Of a DNA stretch of 64,000 bases, positions 18,504 to 27,178 are shown in pieces; the stretch's first letter is position 1, and every line of letters starts with the position of its first letter. The DNA is from CAZOWL01 sp964583605 (GTDB lineage: Bacteria > Pseudomonadota > Gammaproteobacteria > Chromatiales > Chromatiaceae): contig CAZOWL010000001.1 in the NCBI GenBank assembly GCA_964583605.1, positions 62,001 to 126,000 on the forward strand. The letters run 5' to 3'. The notes below the pieces were generated by a model, which was not told the DNA's origin, made no database searches, and saw nothing but the letters and a program-made list of their open reading frames with translations. The translations under genes were made by a program, and so were the position numbers.

Positions 18504-18681
18504 CGACTGATGGGCACAGGTGAACGGCCAAGTCAAGCACTGCCGCGAACCGCCGAAGGGCCCGGCTCCGGCTCTGCACGGCAAGGCGGATCCTGTAGAC
18601 TATCGCCCCTTTCCCGTCAGCGGACTGGTGTGCGTTGCCCGTGACGCACACTTGCCGCGCGCCGAGCGATGAGGAGCTGTC

Positions 18682-19671
18682 ATGCGCAGGTACCAGGTCT
18701 ATGCCATCGGCAATGCGTTGGTGGATATGGAATACGAGGTCACCCTCGAGGATCTCGAGCGGCTGCAGATCGATAAGGGCGTGATGACGCTCGTCGACGA
18801 GACCCAGCAGCTGGATATCATGGCACACCTGGCTGAGCGTCATCACAAACGCGGGTCCGGGGGCTCGGCCGCCAACACCGTGATCGCCGTCAGCCAGTTC
18901 GGCGGCAAGGGCTTCTATTCCTGCAAGGTGGCCAATGATCCGCTGGGTCACTTCTACATGGACGATCTAATCGCCGGGGGCATCGATACCAACCATCACA
19001 GCGAGCGTGAGGACGGCCACACGGGTCGTTGCGTCGTCATGGTGACGCCGGACAGCGACCGGACCATGTGCACCTTTCTCGGCATCAGCAGCGAGCTGTC
19101 GGAGCGCGAGCTCGTGGAAGAGGCGCTGTGCGATGCCGACTACTTCTATGCGGAAGGGTATCTGGTGACCTCGGCGACGGCCCGACGCGCGGCGATCGAG
19201 GCCAAGCAGATCGCCGACCAGGCGGGTGTCAAGACGGCCATCTCGTTGTCCGACCCAAACATGGTGAAGTTCTTCAAGGAAGGCCTGCTCGAGATGATCG
19301 GTAGCGGGGTAGATCTCCTGTTCGCCAATGAGGCCGAGGCCATGGGCATGGCCGACAGCGAGGACCTCGGCACCACCGTCGAATCGCTGAAGGCCATTGC
19401 GCGCGAGCTCGTGATCACGCGCGGACCCAACGGGGCGCTGATCTATGACGGTGAGGAGCTGATCGAGATCCCGCCCGTTAAGGTCGCAGCGATCGATACG
19501 GTCGGGGCCGGCGACATGTTCGCCGGTGCCTATCTTCACGGCTTGACCCAGGGTTGGCGACAGCGCCGCGCCGGCGAGCTGGCGTGTGCCGCGGCGGCGA
19601 AGCTCGTCACCAGCCTCGGGCCACGCATCAGCGCCGAGGAGTCGCAAGGGGTCCTGAAGACCTTTCAATGA
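18682..19671 (+). CDS. PfkB-family sugar/adenosine kinase
   Basis: This is a 329-residue cytosolic kinase of the ribokinase (PfkB) family. The first signature GGSAANTVIAVSQFGGKG is near residue 60, and the anion-hole/catalytic motif DTVGAGDMFAGAYLHG is near 273. The whole sequence matches the bacterial group usually annotated as adenosine kinase, which phosphorylates adenosine to AMP. It starts at ATG 18682 after a GAGGAGCTGTC leader. Its stop overlaps the start of dapC (ATGA), an odd but tight coupling of nucleoside salvage to lysine/peptidoglycan biosynthesis. Confidence 0.85.
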   Translation: MRRYQVYAIGNALVDMEYEVTLEDLERLQIDKGVMTLVDETQQLDIMAHLAERHHKRGSGGSAANTVIAVSQFGGKGFYSCKVANDPLGHFYMDDLIAGGIDTNHHSEREDGHTGRCVVMVTPDSDRTMCTFLGISSELSERELVEEALCDADYFYAEGYLVTSATARRAAIEAKQIADQAGVKTAISLSDPNMVKFFKEGLLEMIGSGVDLLFANEAEAMGMADSEDLGTTVESLKAIARELVITRGPNGALIYDGEELIEIPPVKVAAIDTVGAGDMFAGAYLHGLTQGWRQRRAGELACAAAAKLVTSLGPRISAEESQGVLKTFQ

Positions 19672-20861
19672 ATCCGGATCTGGACCGCCTCCAGCCTTAC
19701 CCGTTCGAGCGTCTCGCGGCGCTCAAACAGGGCGTTCAACCGCCGGATAAGACCCATATCGCGTTGTCGATCGGTGAGCCAAGGCATCCGACGCCGGCCC
19801 TGGTCAGCGAAGCCCTGGCGCGCCACCTGGGCAACCTCGCCGTCTATCCGACGACGCGTGGTCTGCCAAGTCTGAGGGAGGCTATCGCCGTCTGGCTGCA
19901 GCGGCGCTATCGGTTGGGGGACGGCGCGATCGATCCGGAGCGTCAGGTATTGCCCGTCAACGGCACCCGTGAGGCGCTTTTCGCCTTCGCCCAAAGCGTC
20001 GTCGATCGGCGAAGCGATCCGTCGGTCCTGATGCCGAACCCCTTCTATCAGATCTACGAGGGTGCGGCATTGCTCGCTGGTGCGGAGCCGATCTATCTGC
20101 CCTGCTGGCCCGAGGGCGGCTTTGTGCCGGACTTCGCCGCGGTCGACGCGGCGACCTGGCGCCGCTGTCAGCTGCTCTACATCTGCTCGCCGGGAAATCC
20201 GAGTGGGGCCGTGCTGGACCGTCAGACCTTAGAGCATCTCATCGGGCTCGCGCAGCGCCACGATTTCATCATCGCTGCCGACGAGTGCTATTCCGAGATC
20301 TATCCAGACGAATCTCGCCAGCCGGTCGGGCTGCTCGAGGCTGCCGCTGGGCTTGGCGTCGATGATTACTCGCGCTGCGTGGTCTTCAACAGCCTGTCGA
20401 AACGCTCCAACGCGCCAGGGCTGCGGTCCGGATTCGTCGCGGGGGACGCCGGCATCCTCGCGCGATTCCTGCGGTATCGGACCTACCACGGCTGTGCGAT
20501 GCCGCTTCAGCATCAGCATGCCAGCGTCGCGGCGTGGCAAGATGAGGCACATGTAGCGGCCAACCGACAGCTCTATCGCGAGAAACTGGCGGCCGTGCTG
20601 ACGGTGCTCGACGGCGCGCTCGATGTCGATCCGCCTGACGCCGGCTTCTACCTCTGGCCGCGGACCCCGATCGCCGATACTGATTTCGCCCGCGGACTCT
20701 TCGCCGCGGAGCATGTGACGGTACTGCCGGGGCGCTTCTTGTCCCGGGCGGGCACGGCTGGGGACCCTGGTGCCGGCCGGATCCGACTGGCACTCGTCCC
20801 GCCACTGGAGGAGTGCATCGAGGCGGCTGAGCGGATCCGCCGCCACGCGCTCTCGCTCTGA
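19668..20861 (+). CDS. dapC: Succinyldiaminopimelate aminotransferase
   Basis: This is a 397-residue PLP-dependent class I/II aminotransferase. The PLP lysine is in FNSLSKRSNAPGLRSGF near residue 242, and the substrate arginine region GRIRLALVPP is near the C-terminus. It converts N-succinyl-2-amino-6-oxopimelate to N-succinyl-LL-diaminopimelate in the lysine/meso-DAP pathway. Placement immediately before dapD, the preceding pathway step, supports DapC over other aminotransferases. The start at ATG 19668 overlaps the kinase stop; a longer upstream frame lies wholly inside the kinase gene. Confidence 0.9.
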   Translation: MNPDLDRLQPYPFERLAALKQGVQPPDKTHIALSIGEPRHPTPALVSEALARHLGNLAVYPTTRGLPSLREAIAVWLQRRYRLGDGAIDPERQVLPVNGTREALFAFAQSVVDRRSDPSVLMPNPFYQIYEGAALLAGAEPIYLPCWPEGGFVPDFAAVDAATWRRCQLLYICSPGNPSGAVLDRQTLEHLIGLAQRHDFIIAADECYSEIYPDESRQPVGLLEAAAGLGVDDYSRCVVFNSLSKRSNAPGLRSGFVAGDAGILARFLRYRTYHGCAMPLQHQHASVAAWQDEAHVAANRQLYREKLAAVLTVLDGALDVDPPDAGFYLWPRTPIADTDFARGLFAAEHVTVLPGRFLSRAGTAGDPGAGRIRLALVPPLEECIEAAERIRRHALSL

Positions 20862-20894
20862 GCTCGTTTTTGATCATCCTCGTTGGAGTCCATC

Positions 20895-21716
20895 ATGACT
20901 GACAGCCAAGCCATCATCGACGCGGCGTTCGAGCGCCGCGCCGAGATCACCCCGCGTAGCGTCGAAACGCTCGTCCGCGATGCGGTCGCCGATACGATCG
21001 ACCGGCTCGATCGCGGCGAGCTGCGTGTCGCCGAGAAGCGCGACGGCACCTGGGTCGTCAACGACTGGATCAAAAAGGCCGTCCTGCTGTCGTTCCGTAT
21101 CGAGGATAACCTGTTCATCAAGGGGGGCTTCACGAATTATTACGACAAGGTCCCCTCGAAATTCGCCGATTACAATTCCAAGGAGTTTCGTGAGGGCGGG
21201 GTGCGCGTCGTGCCGCCGGCGACCGCAAGACGTGGCGCCTATATCGCGCCGAGCTGTGTCCTGATGCCCTCGTACGTGAACATCGGCGCCTATGTCGACG
21301 CGGGTACAATGGTCGACACATGGGCCACGGTTGGCTCCTGTGCTCAGATCGGTAAGAATGTGCACCTCGCCGGCGGGGTCGGCATCGGCGGGGTCTTGGA
21401 GCCGGTGCAGGCGGCACCGACGATTATCGAAGACGACTGCTTCATCGGTGCGCGCTCCGAGATCGTCGAGGGCGTCATCGTTGAAGAGGGCGCTGTCATC
21501 TCGATGGGCGTCTACATCGGCCAGAGCACCAAGATCTTCAATCGCACCACCGGCGAGATCACCTTCGGTCGCGTCCCGGCCGGCGCCGTCGTGGTCCCCG
21601 GCAGCCTGCCGTCGAAGGATGGCAGCCATAGCCTGTATTGCGCTGTCATCATCAAGCAGGTGGACGAGCGCACCCGTGGCAAGGTCGAGATCAATGCGCT
21701 GCTGCGCGATATCTGA
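20895..21716 (+). CDS. dapD: 2,3,4,5-tetrahydropyridine-2,6-dicarboxylate N-succinyltransferase
   Basis: This is a 273-residue acyltransferase with a left-handed beta-helix. Hexapeptide repeats run from about residue 100 to 220 (IAPSCVLMPSYVNIGAYVDA and following). It succinylates tetrahydrodipicolinate using succinyl-CoA, the step before DapC. Length equals that of known DapD proteins. It starts at ATG 20895 after CGTTGGAGTCC; 33 bp separate it from dapC, so the two form an operon. Confidence 0.95.
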   Translation: MTDSQAIIDAAFERRAEITPRSVETLVRDAVADTIDRLDRGELRVAEKRDGTWVVNDWIKKAVLLSFRIEDNLFIKGGFTNYYDKVPSKFADYNSKEFREGGVRVVPPATARRGAYIAPSCVLMPSYVNIGAYVDAGTMVDTWATVGSCAQIGKNVHLAGGVGIGGVLEPVQAAPTIIEDDCFIGARSEIVEGVIVEEGAVISMGVYIGQSTKIFNRTTGEITFGRVPAGAVVVPGSLPSKDGSHSLYCAVIIKQVDERTRGKVEINALLRDI

Positions 21717-21747
21717 TCGGCTGAATGCGCCGTTGGTGATGCTGGCC

Positions 21748-21764
21748 GCAGCGGCCTCCGCTGC
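21748..21764 (+). terminator. Possible hairpin terminator after dapD
   Basis: GCAGCGG and CCGCTGC form a perfect 7-bp stem with a 3-nt loop, 31 bp after the dapD stop. No T-run follows, so intrinsic termination is uncertain. Confidence 0.35.
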
Positions 21765-21968
21765 CGCTGTGTAGGCTGTCCGGCTCGAGGTCCGACATGC
21801 CCTCCGCGCGCCAGGGGGCAAGGCGGCGTGGCGGGCTCGGATATGAGCACTTGATTGTCGCCCCTTCAGCTCATAGCGTCGCAACTGGGCAGGATGGGGT
21901 CACGTTTAACGGACGCACGATAGGCGCTGCTTGCGTCATCGTGCGATTGCAGATTGGGAGCAAGCACC

Positions 21969-22601
21969 ATGGCTGAGAACATCGTTTGGCACCATCATCC
22001 GGTTGACCAGGGCGTGCGCGCCGATCAGAAGGGGCAGCGCCCGGCGGTGATCTGGTTCACGGGCCTGAGCGCCTCCGGCAAGTCCACGCTCGCCGGCGCC
22101 TTGGAGCAGATCCTGACCGAGCAGGGCTATCACACCTATCTGCTCGATGGGGACAATGTCCGTCACGGACTCTGCGGCGACCTGGGCTTCAGTGACGCCG
22201 ATCGCAAGGAGAATATCCGCCGCGTCGGCGAGGTCGCGAAGCTGATGGCAGACGCCGGATTGATCGTCATGGCCGCCTTCATCTCGCCGTTTCGATCCGA
22301 TCGGCAGATCGTCCGGGACATCCTGCCCGAGGGTCAGTTCATCGAGGTCTTTGTCGATGCCACCCTCGATGTCTGCCGTCAGCGTGACCCGAAAGGTCTC
22401 TATGCGCGCGCCGAGCGTGGCGAGATCAAGCAATTCACTGGTATCGATAGTCCCTACGAGGCGCCACACGCCCCGGAGGTCCATGTCCGCGCCGACCAGC
22501 TGACGGTGGCGCAAAGCGTCAATCAGCTGCTCGAGAGCCTTCACGAGCAGGGCGTGCTGAAGGCTGGATATCGGCTGGTCGATATCGAGGTCGTGGCGTA
22601 A
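21969..22601 (+). CDS. cysC: Adenylylsulfate (APS) kinase
   Basis: This is a 210-residue kinase that phosphorylates adenosine-5'-phosphosulfate to PAPS with ATP. The P-loop FTGLSASGKSTLAGALE is near residue 31. It is followed by LLDGDNVRHGLCGDLGFSDA and RKENIRRVGEVAKLM, which are diagnostic for CysC. The length is usual for a stand-alone enzyme. ATG 21969 is preceded by GGGAG. cysN/cysD are not adjacent, so it may serve sulfation or assimilation separately. Confidence 0.95.
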   Translation: MAENIVWHHHPVDQGVRADQKGQRPAVIWFTGLSASGKSTLAGALEQILTEQGYHTYLLDGDNVRHGLCGDLGFSDADRKENIRRVGEVAKLMADAGLIVMAAFISPFRSDRQIVRDILPEGQFIEVFVDATLDVCRQRDPKGLYARAERGEIKQFTGIDSPYEAPHAPEVHVRADQLTVAQSVNQLLESLHEQGVLKAGYRLVDIEVVA

Positions 22602-22614
22602 CGCTGCGCCGCCA

Positions 22615-24123
22615 TCATCCTCGCGCGGCTTCTGATCCCTCTCGCCAGGCGGCGAGGATCGCGAGGCAGCGCCGATTCATCTCCGCGGCCCGGCCCGGCG
22701 TCTCGGCCTCCGTGTAAGCACGCAGCTCTGGGGCATTGCCCGATGGCCTCAGATGCGCGATGGCGCCGCTTGCGAACGTGATGCGGAGGCCGTCGGTCGT
22801 GTCGAGCGTGCTCACGGGGCCGAAGGCGGCGCCGAACAAAGCCTCCACCGCGCGCCAGTCGCGTTGCGCGTGGCCTGTGCTGAGCTCGGCGAGCCGACGG
22901 CGGCTGATCTCCGTCGGGAACTCGCGCAGCCGATCGCTGTACGTGAAACGCCGCGGAAGCTCACCGACGAGCGCCGAGATGGGCCGGCCCCGCGCCGGTC
23001 CTGAGAGCAGGATGCTCAAGGCGACGATGAGGGCATCGCGGGTCGGCAGGGCAGGCAGGCGGCGACCGTCGCGAACTATGTCCGAGGCCGTGAGGAACCC
23101 ACCATTGGCTTCATAGCCGACCACCGGGGCATAGCCGGCCGAGCTCAGCTCGGCCATGCCGGCAATCACATAGGGCGAGCCGATCCGCGTCCTCAGCACG
23201 CGTTGGAAGGAGCCACAGAGATCGACGGCCGTGTTGCTGCTGATCGGGGTGGCCACAGCAGCGGCTCCGAGGTGCCGCGCGCAGAGCACTCCGGCGACGT
23301 CACCACGAAGCCAGTTGCCATGCTCGTCGCTGACCAGTGGGCGATCGCCGTCCCCGTCGGCCGAGACCAACGCGTCGAAGGCGCCGGTCGCGGCCCACTG
23401 ACTGGCCACCGCGATGTCCTCGGGGCGGATGGCCTCAGTGTCCACCGGAACGAAGGTCTCGGAGCGGCCAAGCAGAGTGACCTCCGCCCCGAGTCCTGTG
23501 AGCACCTCGTGGTAGGCCTCGTTGGCAACCGAGGAATGCTCGTAGACCCCGACACGGACACCGCTCAGGCAGCCTTGAGGATAGAAGCTCAGGTAGCGCG
23601 CAACATAACGCGTCAAGCCCTCCCTATCGAAGACCGGGAGCCTGGCGGCCCACTCCTTGGCGAAGTAGCCCTCTCGGTCGAACAGGCCCGCCGGTAGGGT
23701 CACCGCTTGCGCACGGATGCCCGCCTCATCGTCTTTCAGTATCTCGCCGGTTGGCGTGTTGAACTTGATGCCGTTGCGGTCATCCGGGATATGGCTACCG
23801 GTGACCATCATGGTCGGAATCCCTTCGGCGGTACCGATAGCGGCGAGCGCCGGGCTCGGGACCCGCCCGAAGAAGCGGACCCGCAATCCAGAGGCCGTCG
23901 CAGCCAGGGCGCAGGCGGCCATGATGCGCTCGCTGCTCGGCCGCAAGTCGCCGGCGATCCCGAGCTGAGTCGCTTCCGCAAGCTTTCCGGAGCCTTGCAG
24001 ATACTGGATAAAGGCGAGTGTGTAGGCATAGCAGACCCGATCCGTCATCTTGGCGACCAGGCCGCGTGCCCCGCTTGTGCCAAACGCCACACCGCTTTCG
24101 GTCATCAGCTCGTCGATACGCAT
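22615..24123 (-). CDS. Phosphomannomutase/phosphoglucomutase-family enzyme
   Basis: This is a 502-residue alpha-D-phosphohexomutase. It has an N-terminal TSGARGLV, the phosphoserine loop TGSHIPDDRNGIKFN (about residue 108), the metal loop SADGDGDRP (about 243), a sugar-specificity loop YEANGGF (about 320) and the phosphate-binding RPSGNAPELRAY near the C-terminus. It interconverts hexose-6- and hexose-1-phosphates; the exact sugar (mannose, glucose or glucosamine) is not decided by sequence alone. I chose the ATG at 24123 because GAGGGG lies just upstream; in-frame starts up to 24147 exist. It could feed the GDP-mannose pathway together with the ManC encoded at 32.6 kb. Confidence 0.85.
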   Translation of the reverse strand: MRIDELMTESGVAFGTSGARGLVAKMTDRVCYAYTLAFIQYLQGSGKLAEATQLGIAGDLRPSSERIMAACALAATASGLRVRFFGRVPSPALAAIGTAEGIPTMMVTGSHIPDDRNGIKFNTPTGEILKDDEAGIRAQAVTLPAGLFDREGYFAKEWAARLPVFDREGLTRYVARYLSFYPQGCLSGVRVGVYEHSSVANEAYHEVLTGLGAEVTLLGRSETFVPVDTEAIRPEDIAVASQWAATGAFDALVSADGDGDRPLVSDEHGNWLRGDVAGVLCARHLGAAAVATPISSNTAVDLCGSFQRVLRTRIGSPYVIAGMAELSSAGYAPVVGYEANGGFLTASDIVRDGRRLPALPTRDALIVALSILLSGPARGRPISALVGELPRRFTYSDRLREFPTEISRRRLAELSTGHAQRDWRAVEALFGAAFGPVSTLDTTDGLRITFASGAIAHLRPSGNAPELRAYTEAETPGRAAEMNRRCLAILAAWREGSEAARG

Positions 24124-24371
24124 CAATCCCCTCATTGGCTGGGGCAAGATCAGGGCCGCATCGCGATTCGTCCTTCCCCGCCCGTGTCCACGCTGCAGTC
24201 TGCGATGGCAAAGCTAACACAATCGGGCGGCACAGGGTGTCAGGCTTCGGATCGTGAATCCGATCCCAGAAAGGTCCATAATCGCACCGCACGTGAACCT
24301 CGACGCCCGCCGCACGCAACAACAGGGTGGGATTCTCTCATTCGGAAGGCGAATAGATCTGGAGTAGCTAT

Positions 24372-25268
24372 ATGTTGAGATCGGATCGATTGGGACTCGC
24401 TGTGTCGGTCTTCGCGCTGGCCCTGGCGGTCGGCCACGCGGCCCTCGCTCAAGCTCAGATGGCGCCTGTGAACGAGCCGCCTACTCAGGGGCTGCCCGGC
24501 ACGCAAGCTGGGACGGCGACGACGCCACCCTCGCAGGACCCGCTCGCTGAGAGCCGCGCACCGACTGATGAACGCTATGCCGAGGCCATGGCCGAGCGCG
24601 ATCAGCGTTACCAGGACCTTCGCCAGCGTGCGGCCGAGGTAGGCATGGAGCTGCCGGAAACCCCACCATGGGAGCAGGACATGCCGCAGCCGCCGATGAT
24701 GCCGCACATGGCCCCCCCCGCTCGTCTCACGCCTGCGGAGCGCAACACGTTGAGAGATGAGCGGTACGCCGCAACACGCGAGCGAGCAGCCGAGATCGGG
24801 ATCGAGCTGCCTGAGACGCCGCCGTGGAAGCTCACGACGCCGGCCGAGCGACAGGCCTATCGTGAAACGATGCGAAATCTCACGCCGGATCAGCGTCTGG
24901 CGTTGCACCGACTGCGTTGGGAGGAGATGCGAGGTCGCGCGAAGGAGCGCGGCATCGAGCTGCCTGAGAGTCCCCCGTGGGAGCGGGCACAACAGCACCG
25001 AGAGGCCATGGAGGAGCGCTGGCGTTCGTATCGCGAGACCGTCGAGGCGCTGACCGAAGAGCAACGTGAAGCGGCCGCGGCCGTCTTCGGCGGCGCACCG
25101 TTCGGCCCCGATCCATTCGATGACCTCGGGGATGCGGGTCCGGGTCGGATGCCCTGTCCGCCGATGATGGGGCCGTGCGATGGTCCAGGATACGACCAAG
25201 GCCGAGCGCCTTTCGGACCTCCCGGCTATCCGCAAGGGCCGACGCCGCCCTACGGCAGCGGCTATTGA
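24372..25268 (+). CDS. Secreted protein with three ELPExPPW repeats
   Basis: This is a 298-residue exported protein with a clear signal peptide (VSVFALALAVGHAALAQAQ) and a strong GGAG ribosome site before ATG 24372. It contains three spaced copies of a motif RxRAxExGxELPExPPW, at about residues 77-98, 130-151 and 181-202, roughly 52 residues apart. The repeats are embedded in charged helical segments. The last about 60 residues are rich in Pro and Gly with aromatic residues (GPPGYPQGPTPPYGSGY). The function is unknown. The periodic Pro-Pro-Trp tips suggest a repetitive helical scaffold or envelope protein. I cannot assign a family. Confidence 0.8.
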   Translation: MLRSDRLGLAVSVFALALAVGHAALAQAQMAPVNEPPTQGLPGTQAGTATTPPSQDPLAESRAPTDERYAEAMAERDQRYQDLRQRAAEVGMELPETPPWEQDMPQPPMMPHMAPPARLTPAERNTLRDERYAATRERAAEIGIELPETPPWKLTTPAERQAYRETMRNLTPDQRLALHRLRWEEMRGRAKERGIELPESPPWERAQQHREAMEERWRSYRETVEALTEEQREAAAAVFGGAPFGPDPFDDLGDAGPGRMPCPPMMGPCDGPGYDQGRAPFGPPGYPQGPTPPYGSGY

Positions 25269-25368
25269 TCTCTAGCCGCGTCGCGCCGGTGTTGGCGCGC
25301 TCGGCCGGGAGACGCTCGCAGCGGCCCAAGGATGGGCCTCCGGGACCATGATCGGAGGATCCTGACCG

Positions 25369-25947
25369 ATGATGCTGATCCGTAACCTGCTCGCCCTGAT
25401 CGGGCTGACGGCCGTTGCCGTGCTGGCCGTGGCCTCCCTTTGGCTGACACCCAAGCTCGCGGATTTCGATCCCAGATTCCTCGATGTGTACGGCGAATTT
25501 GCCGGCGAGCTGCTCCGCACGGGGGACCCCGGCGTCTCGATGATGTGGGCCGTCCCGGTTGAGGAGGGCCTGAGCACAGAGGACGTGATCGAGTCGATGA
25601 AGAGCCTTGCAACGGCGAAGAATTTTCTTTTTGTCGGCGAATCGCCCTTCTACAAACAGATCGAGGCGATGACCGGCGAGCCTTACCGCTATGTGAACTT
25701 CCTGTCCTTCTGCGATGCCCGCGTCGGTCGACAGATGCTCGAGTACCACGACCATTACAGCGGCTTCATGCCCTGCCGAATCGCGCTCGTTGAGGACAAC
25801 AGCGGCCGGCTGTGGCTCTATTCGATGAATCTTGACCTTATGATCCATGGCGGCAAGGAGCTGCCGGATGACCTCAAGACCGCCGCGATCGGGGTCCGCG
25901 ACACGATACGCTCGATCATGGAGGGGGCTGCGGCCGGCGAATTCTAA
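25369..25947 (+). CDS. DUF302 domain-containing protein
   Basis: This is a 192-residue protein with one N-terminal membrane anchor/signal (residues about 5-25) and a DUF302-type domain in the second half (FLFVGESPFYKQIEAMTGEP, then MPCRIALVEDNSGRLWLYSM). DUF302 proteins are common in sulfur-oxidising bacteria; the biochemical role is not established. It starts with ATG 25369 (ATG 25372 also possible) after GGAGGATCC. Its end overlaps engB on the opposite strand by 4 bp. Confidence 0.8.
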   Translation: MMLIRNLLALIGLTAVAVLAVASLWLTPKLADFDPRFLDVYGEFAGELLRTGDPGVSMMWAVPVEEGLSTEDVIESMKSLATAKNFLFVGESPFYKQIEAMTGEPYRYVNFLSFCDARVGRQMLEYHDHYSGFMPCRIALVEDNSGRLWLYSMNLDLMIHGGKELPDDLKTAAIGVRDTIRSIMEGAAAGEF

Positions 25948-26564
25948 CCAGCCAATTCGGTGTCCCCTGCCCGCCTGAGCCAGCGACTAAGGCAACGCTG
26001 CGCCGTCTCGACACCCTGCCGCGCATGTGACGAGAAGAGCTCAACGTCGATGTCTTGATTGTCGGGGCCCGTGGACTGGACGACCTGCCTGCGGACAGCC
26101 TCCGCCGGACCGCGCCGGAGCTTGTCGGCCTTGGTCAGCAGCACCAGCCGCGGCAAGCGGCTGCGTTGGCCCCAGGCAAGCAGCTGGCGATCGAGCTCGG
26201 TAAGCGGATGGCGAATGTCCATCAGGATGACCAGACCGGCCAGCGATTGGCGCTGCTCGAGGTACTCGGCCATTAGTCTCTGCCACCTGACCTTGGTGGT
26301 GACCGCTACCTTCGCGTATCCGTAGCCTGGAAGATCGACGAGGCGTCTCTGCCCATCGAGCTGGAAGAAGATGAGCTGCTGCGTGCGCCCGGGCGTCTTG
26401 CTCGTGCGCGCTAAGCCACTCTGATGGCAAAGCGTGTTGATGGCGCTAGATTTACCCGCATTTGACCGGCCAGCGAAGGCGACCTCGCGACCGATATCCG
26501 CTGGGGCCTCGCTCAAGCGCGAGGCCGCCGTTAGGAATTGGGCGCCTTGATAGAAGGGATCCAT
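25944..26564 (-). CDS. engB: Ribosome biogenesis GTP-binding protein EngB (YihA/YsxC)
   Basis: This is a 206-residue GTPase. G1 is GRSNAGKSSAIN, G3 is DLPGYGYAKV and G4 is LTKADKL, all in the order and spacing of EngB. It is needed for assembly of the large ribosomal subunit in model bacteria. The length is normal. It converges on the DUF302 gene with a 4-bp overlap. Confidence 0.95.
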   Translation of the reverse strand: MDPFYQGAQFLTAASRLSEAPADIGREVAFAGRSNAGKSSAINTLCHQSGLARTSKTPGRTQQLIFFQLDGQRRLVDLPGYGYAKVAVTTKVRWQRLMAEYLEQRQSLAGLVILMDIRHPLTELDRQLLAWGQRSRLPRLVLLTKADKLRRGPAEAVRRQVVQSTGPDNQDIDVELFSSHARQGVETAQRCLSRWLRRAGDTELAG

Positions 26565-26752
26565 GAATAGTTGAGCCTAGCAGGAGCCCTCGGCCTCCAG
26601 CGACAGGGCTCAAGCCTTTGTTTTACATTGTATTTAGTTCACTTGGGACCGCGCCCCCGCGGTGAGGTCGAGCAGATGTTGTGTTGTGGCAACCAACCGA
26701 TCCTCCTACGGTCAGCGTTCATGACAGACCTGCTAATCAAGGAGTTGCACTG

Positions 26753-27178
26753 ATGACGCTCGAAAAGCGAATCGACAGCTTACTCTCGACGATCTTTCGC
26801 TATCTGGAGAAGATGATTCTTATCGCTGTCGGCGGTCTCACGCTGATCGGCATCGGCCAGGTGATCTTGGGGATTACCGATCACGGGGAGGTGCGTCTTG
26901 AGGACCTGCTTCTGATGTTCATCTTCATCGAGATCCTTGCGATGACGAACGTCTATTTCGTGCGGCGAGCCGTGCCCTTCACCTTTCCGATGTTCATCGC
27001 CGTCACGGCGCTCTCGCGCTTGATCGTGCTGCAAGGCAAGAACATCTCGCCTGATAACCTCATCTATGAGGGTGCCGCCATCTTGTTGGTCAGCATCGCA
27101 ATCTTAGTCGTTCGGGCCAGCGAGCGCTATAACAACGACCCCGTCGAGGTGGCCCATCGGGACAAGCCGTCGGACTGA
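26753..27178 (+). CDS. Phosphate-starvation-inducible PsiE-like membrane protein
   Basis: This is a 141-residue inner-membrane protein with four predicted membrane helices (about residues 20-40, 53-72, 78-95 and 105-123). The middle part LLLMFIFIEILAMTNVYF matches the PsiE family. Its molecular function is unknown. ATG 26753 is preceded by AGGAG. The upstream 190 bp contains an AT-rich stretch (about 26618-26645) that could hold the promoter, though no clear sigma-70 pair was found. Confidence 0.8.
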   Translation: MTLEKRIDSLLSTIFRYLEKMILIAVGGLTLIGIGQVILGITDHGEVRLEDLLLMFIFIEILAMTNVYFVRRAVPFTFPMFIAVTALSRLIVLQGKNISPDNLIYEGAAILLVSIAILVVRASERYNNDPVEVAHRDKPSD

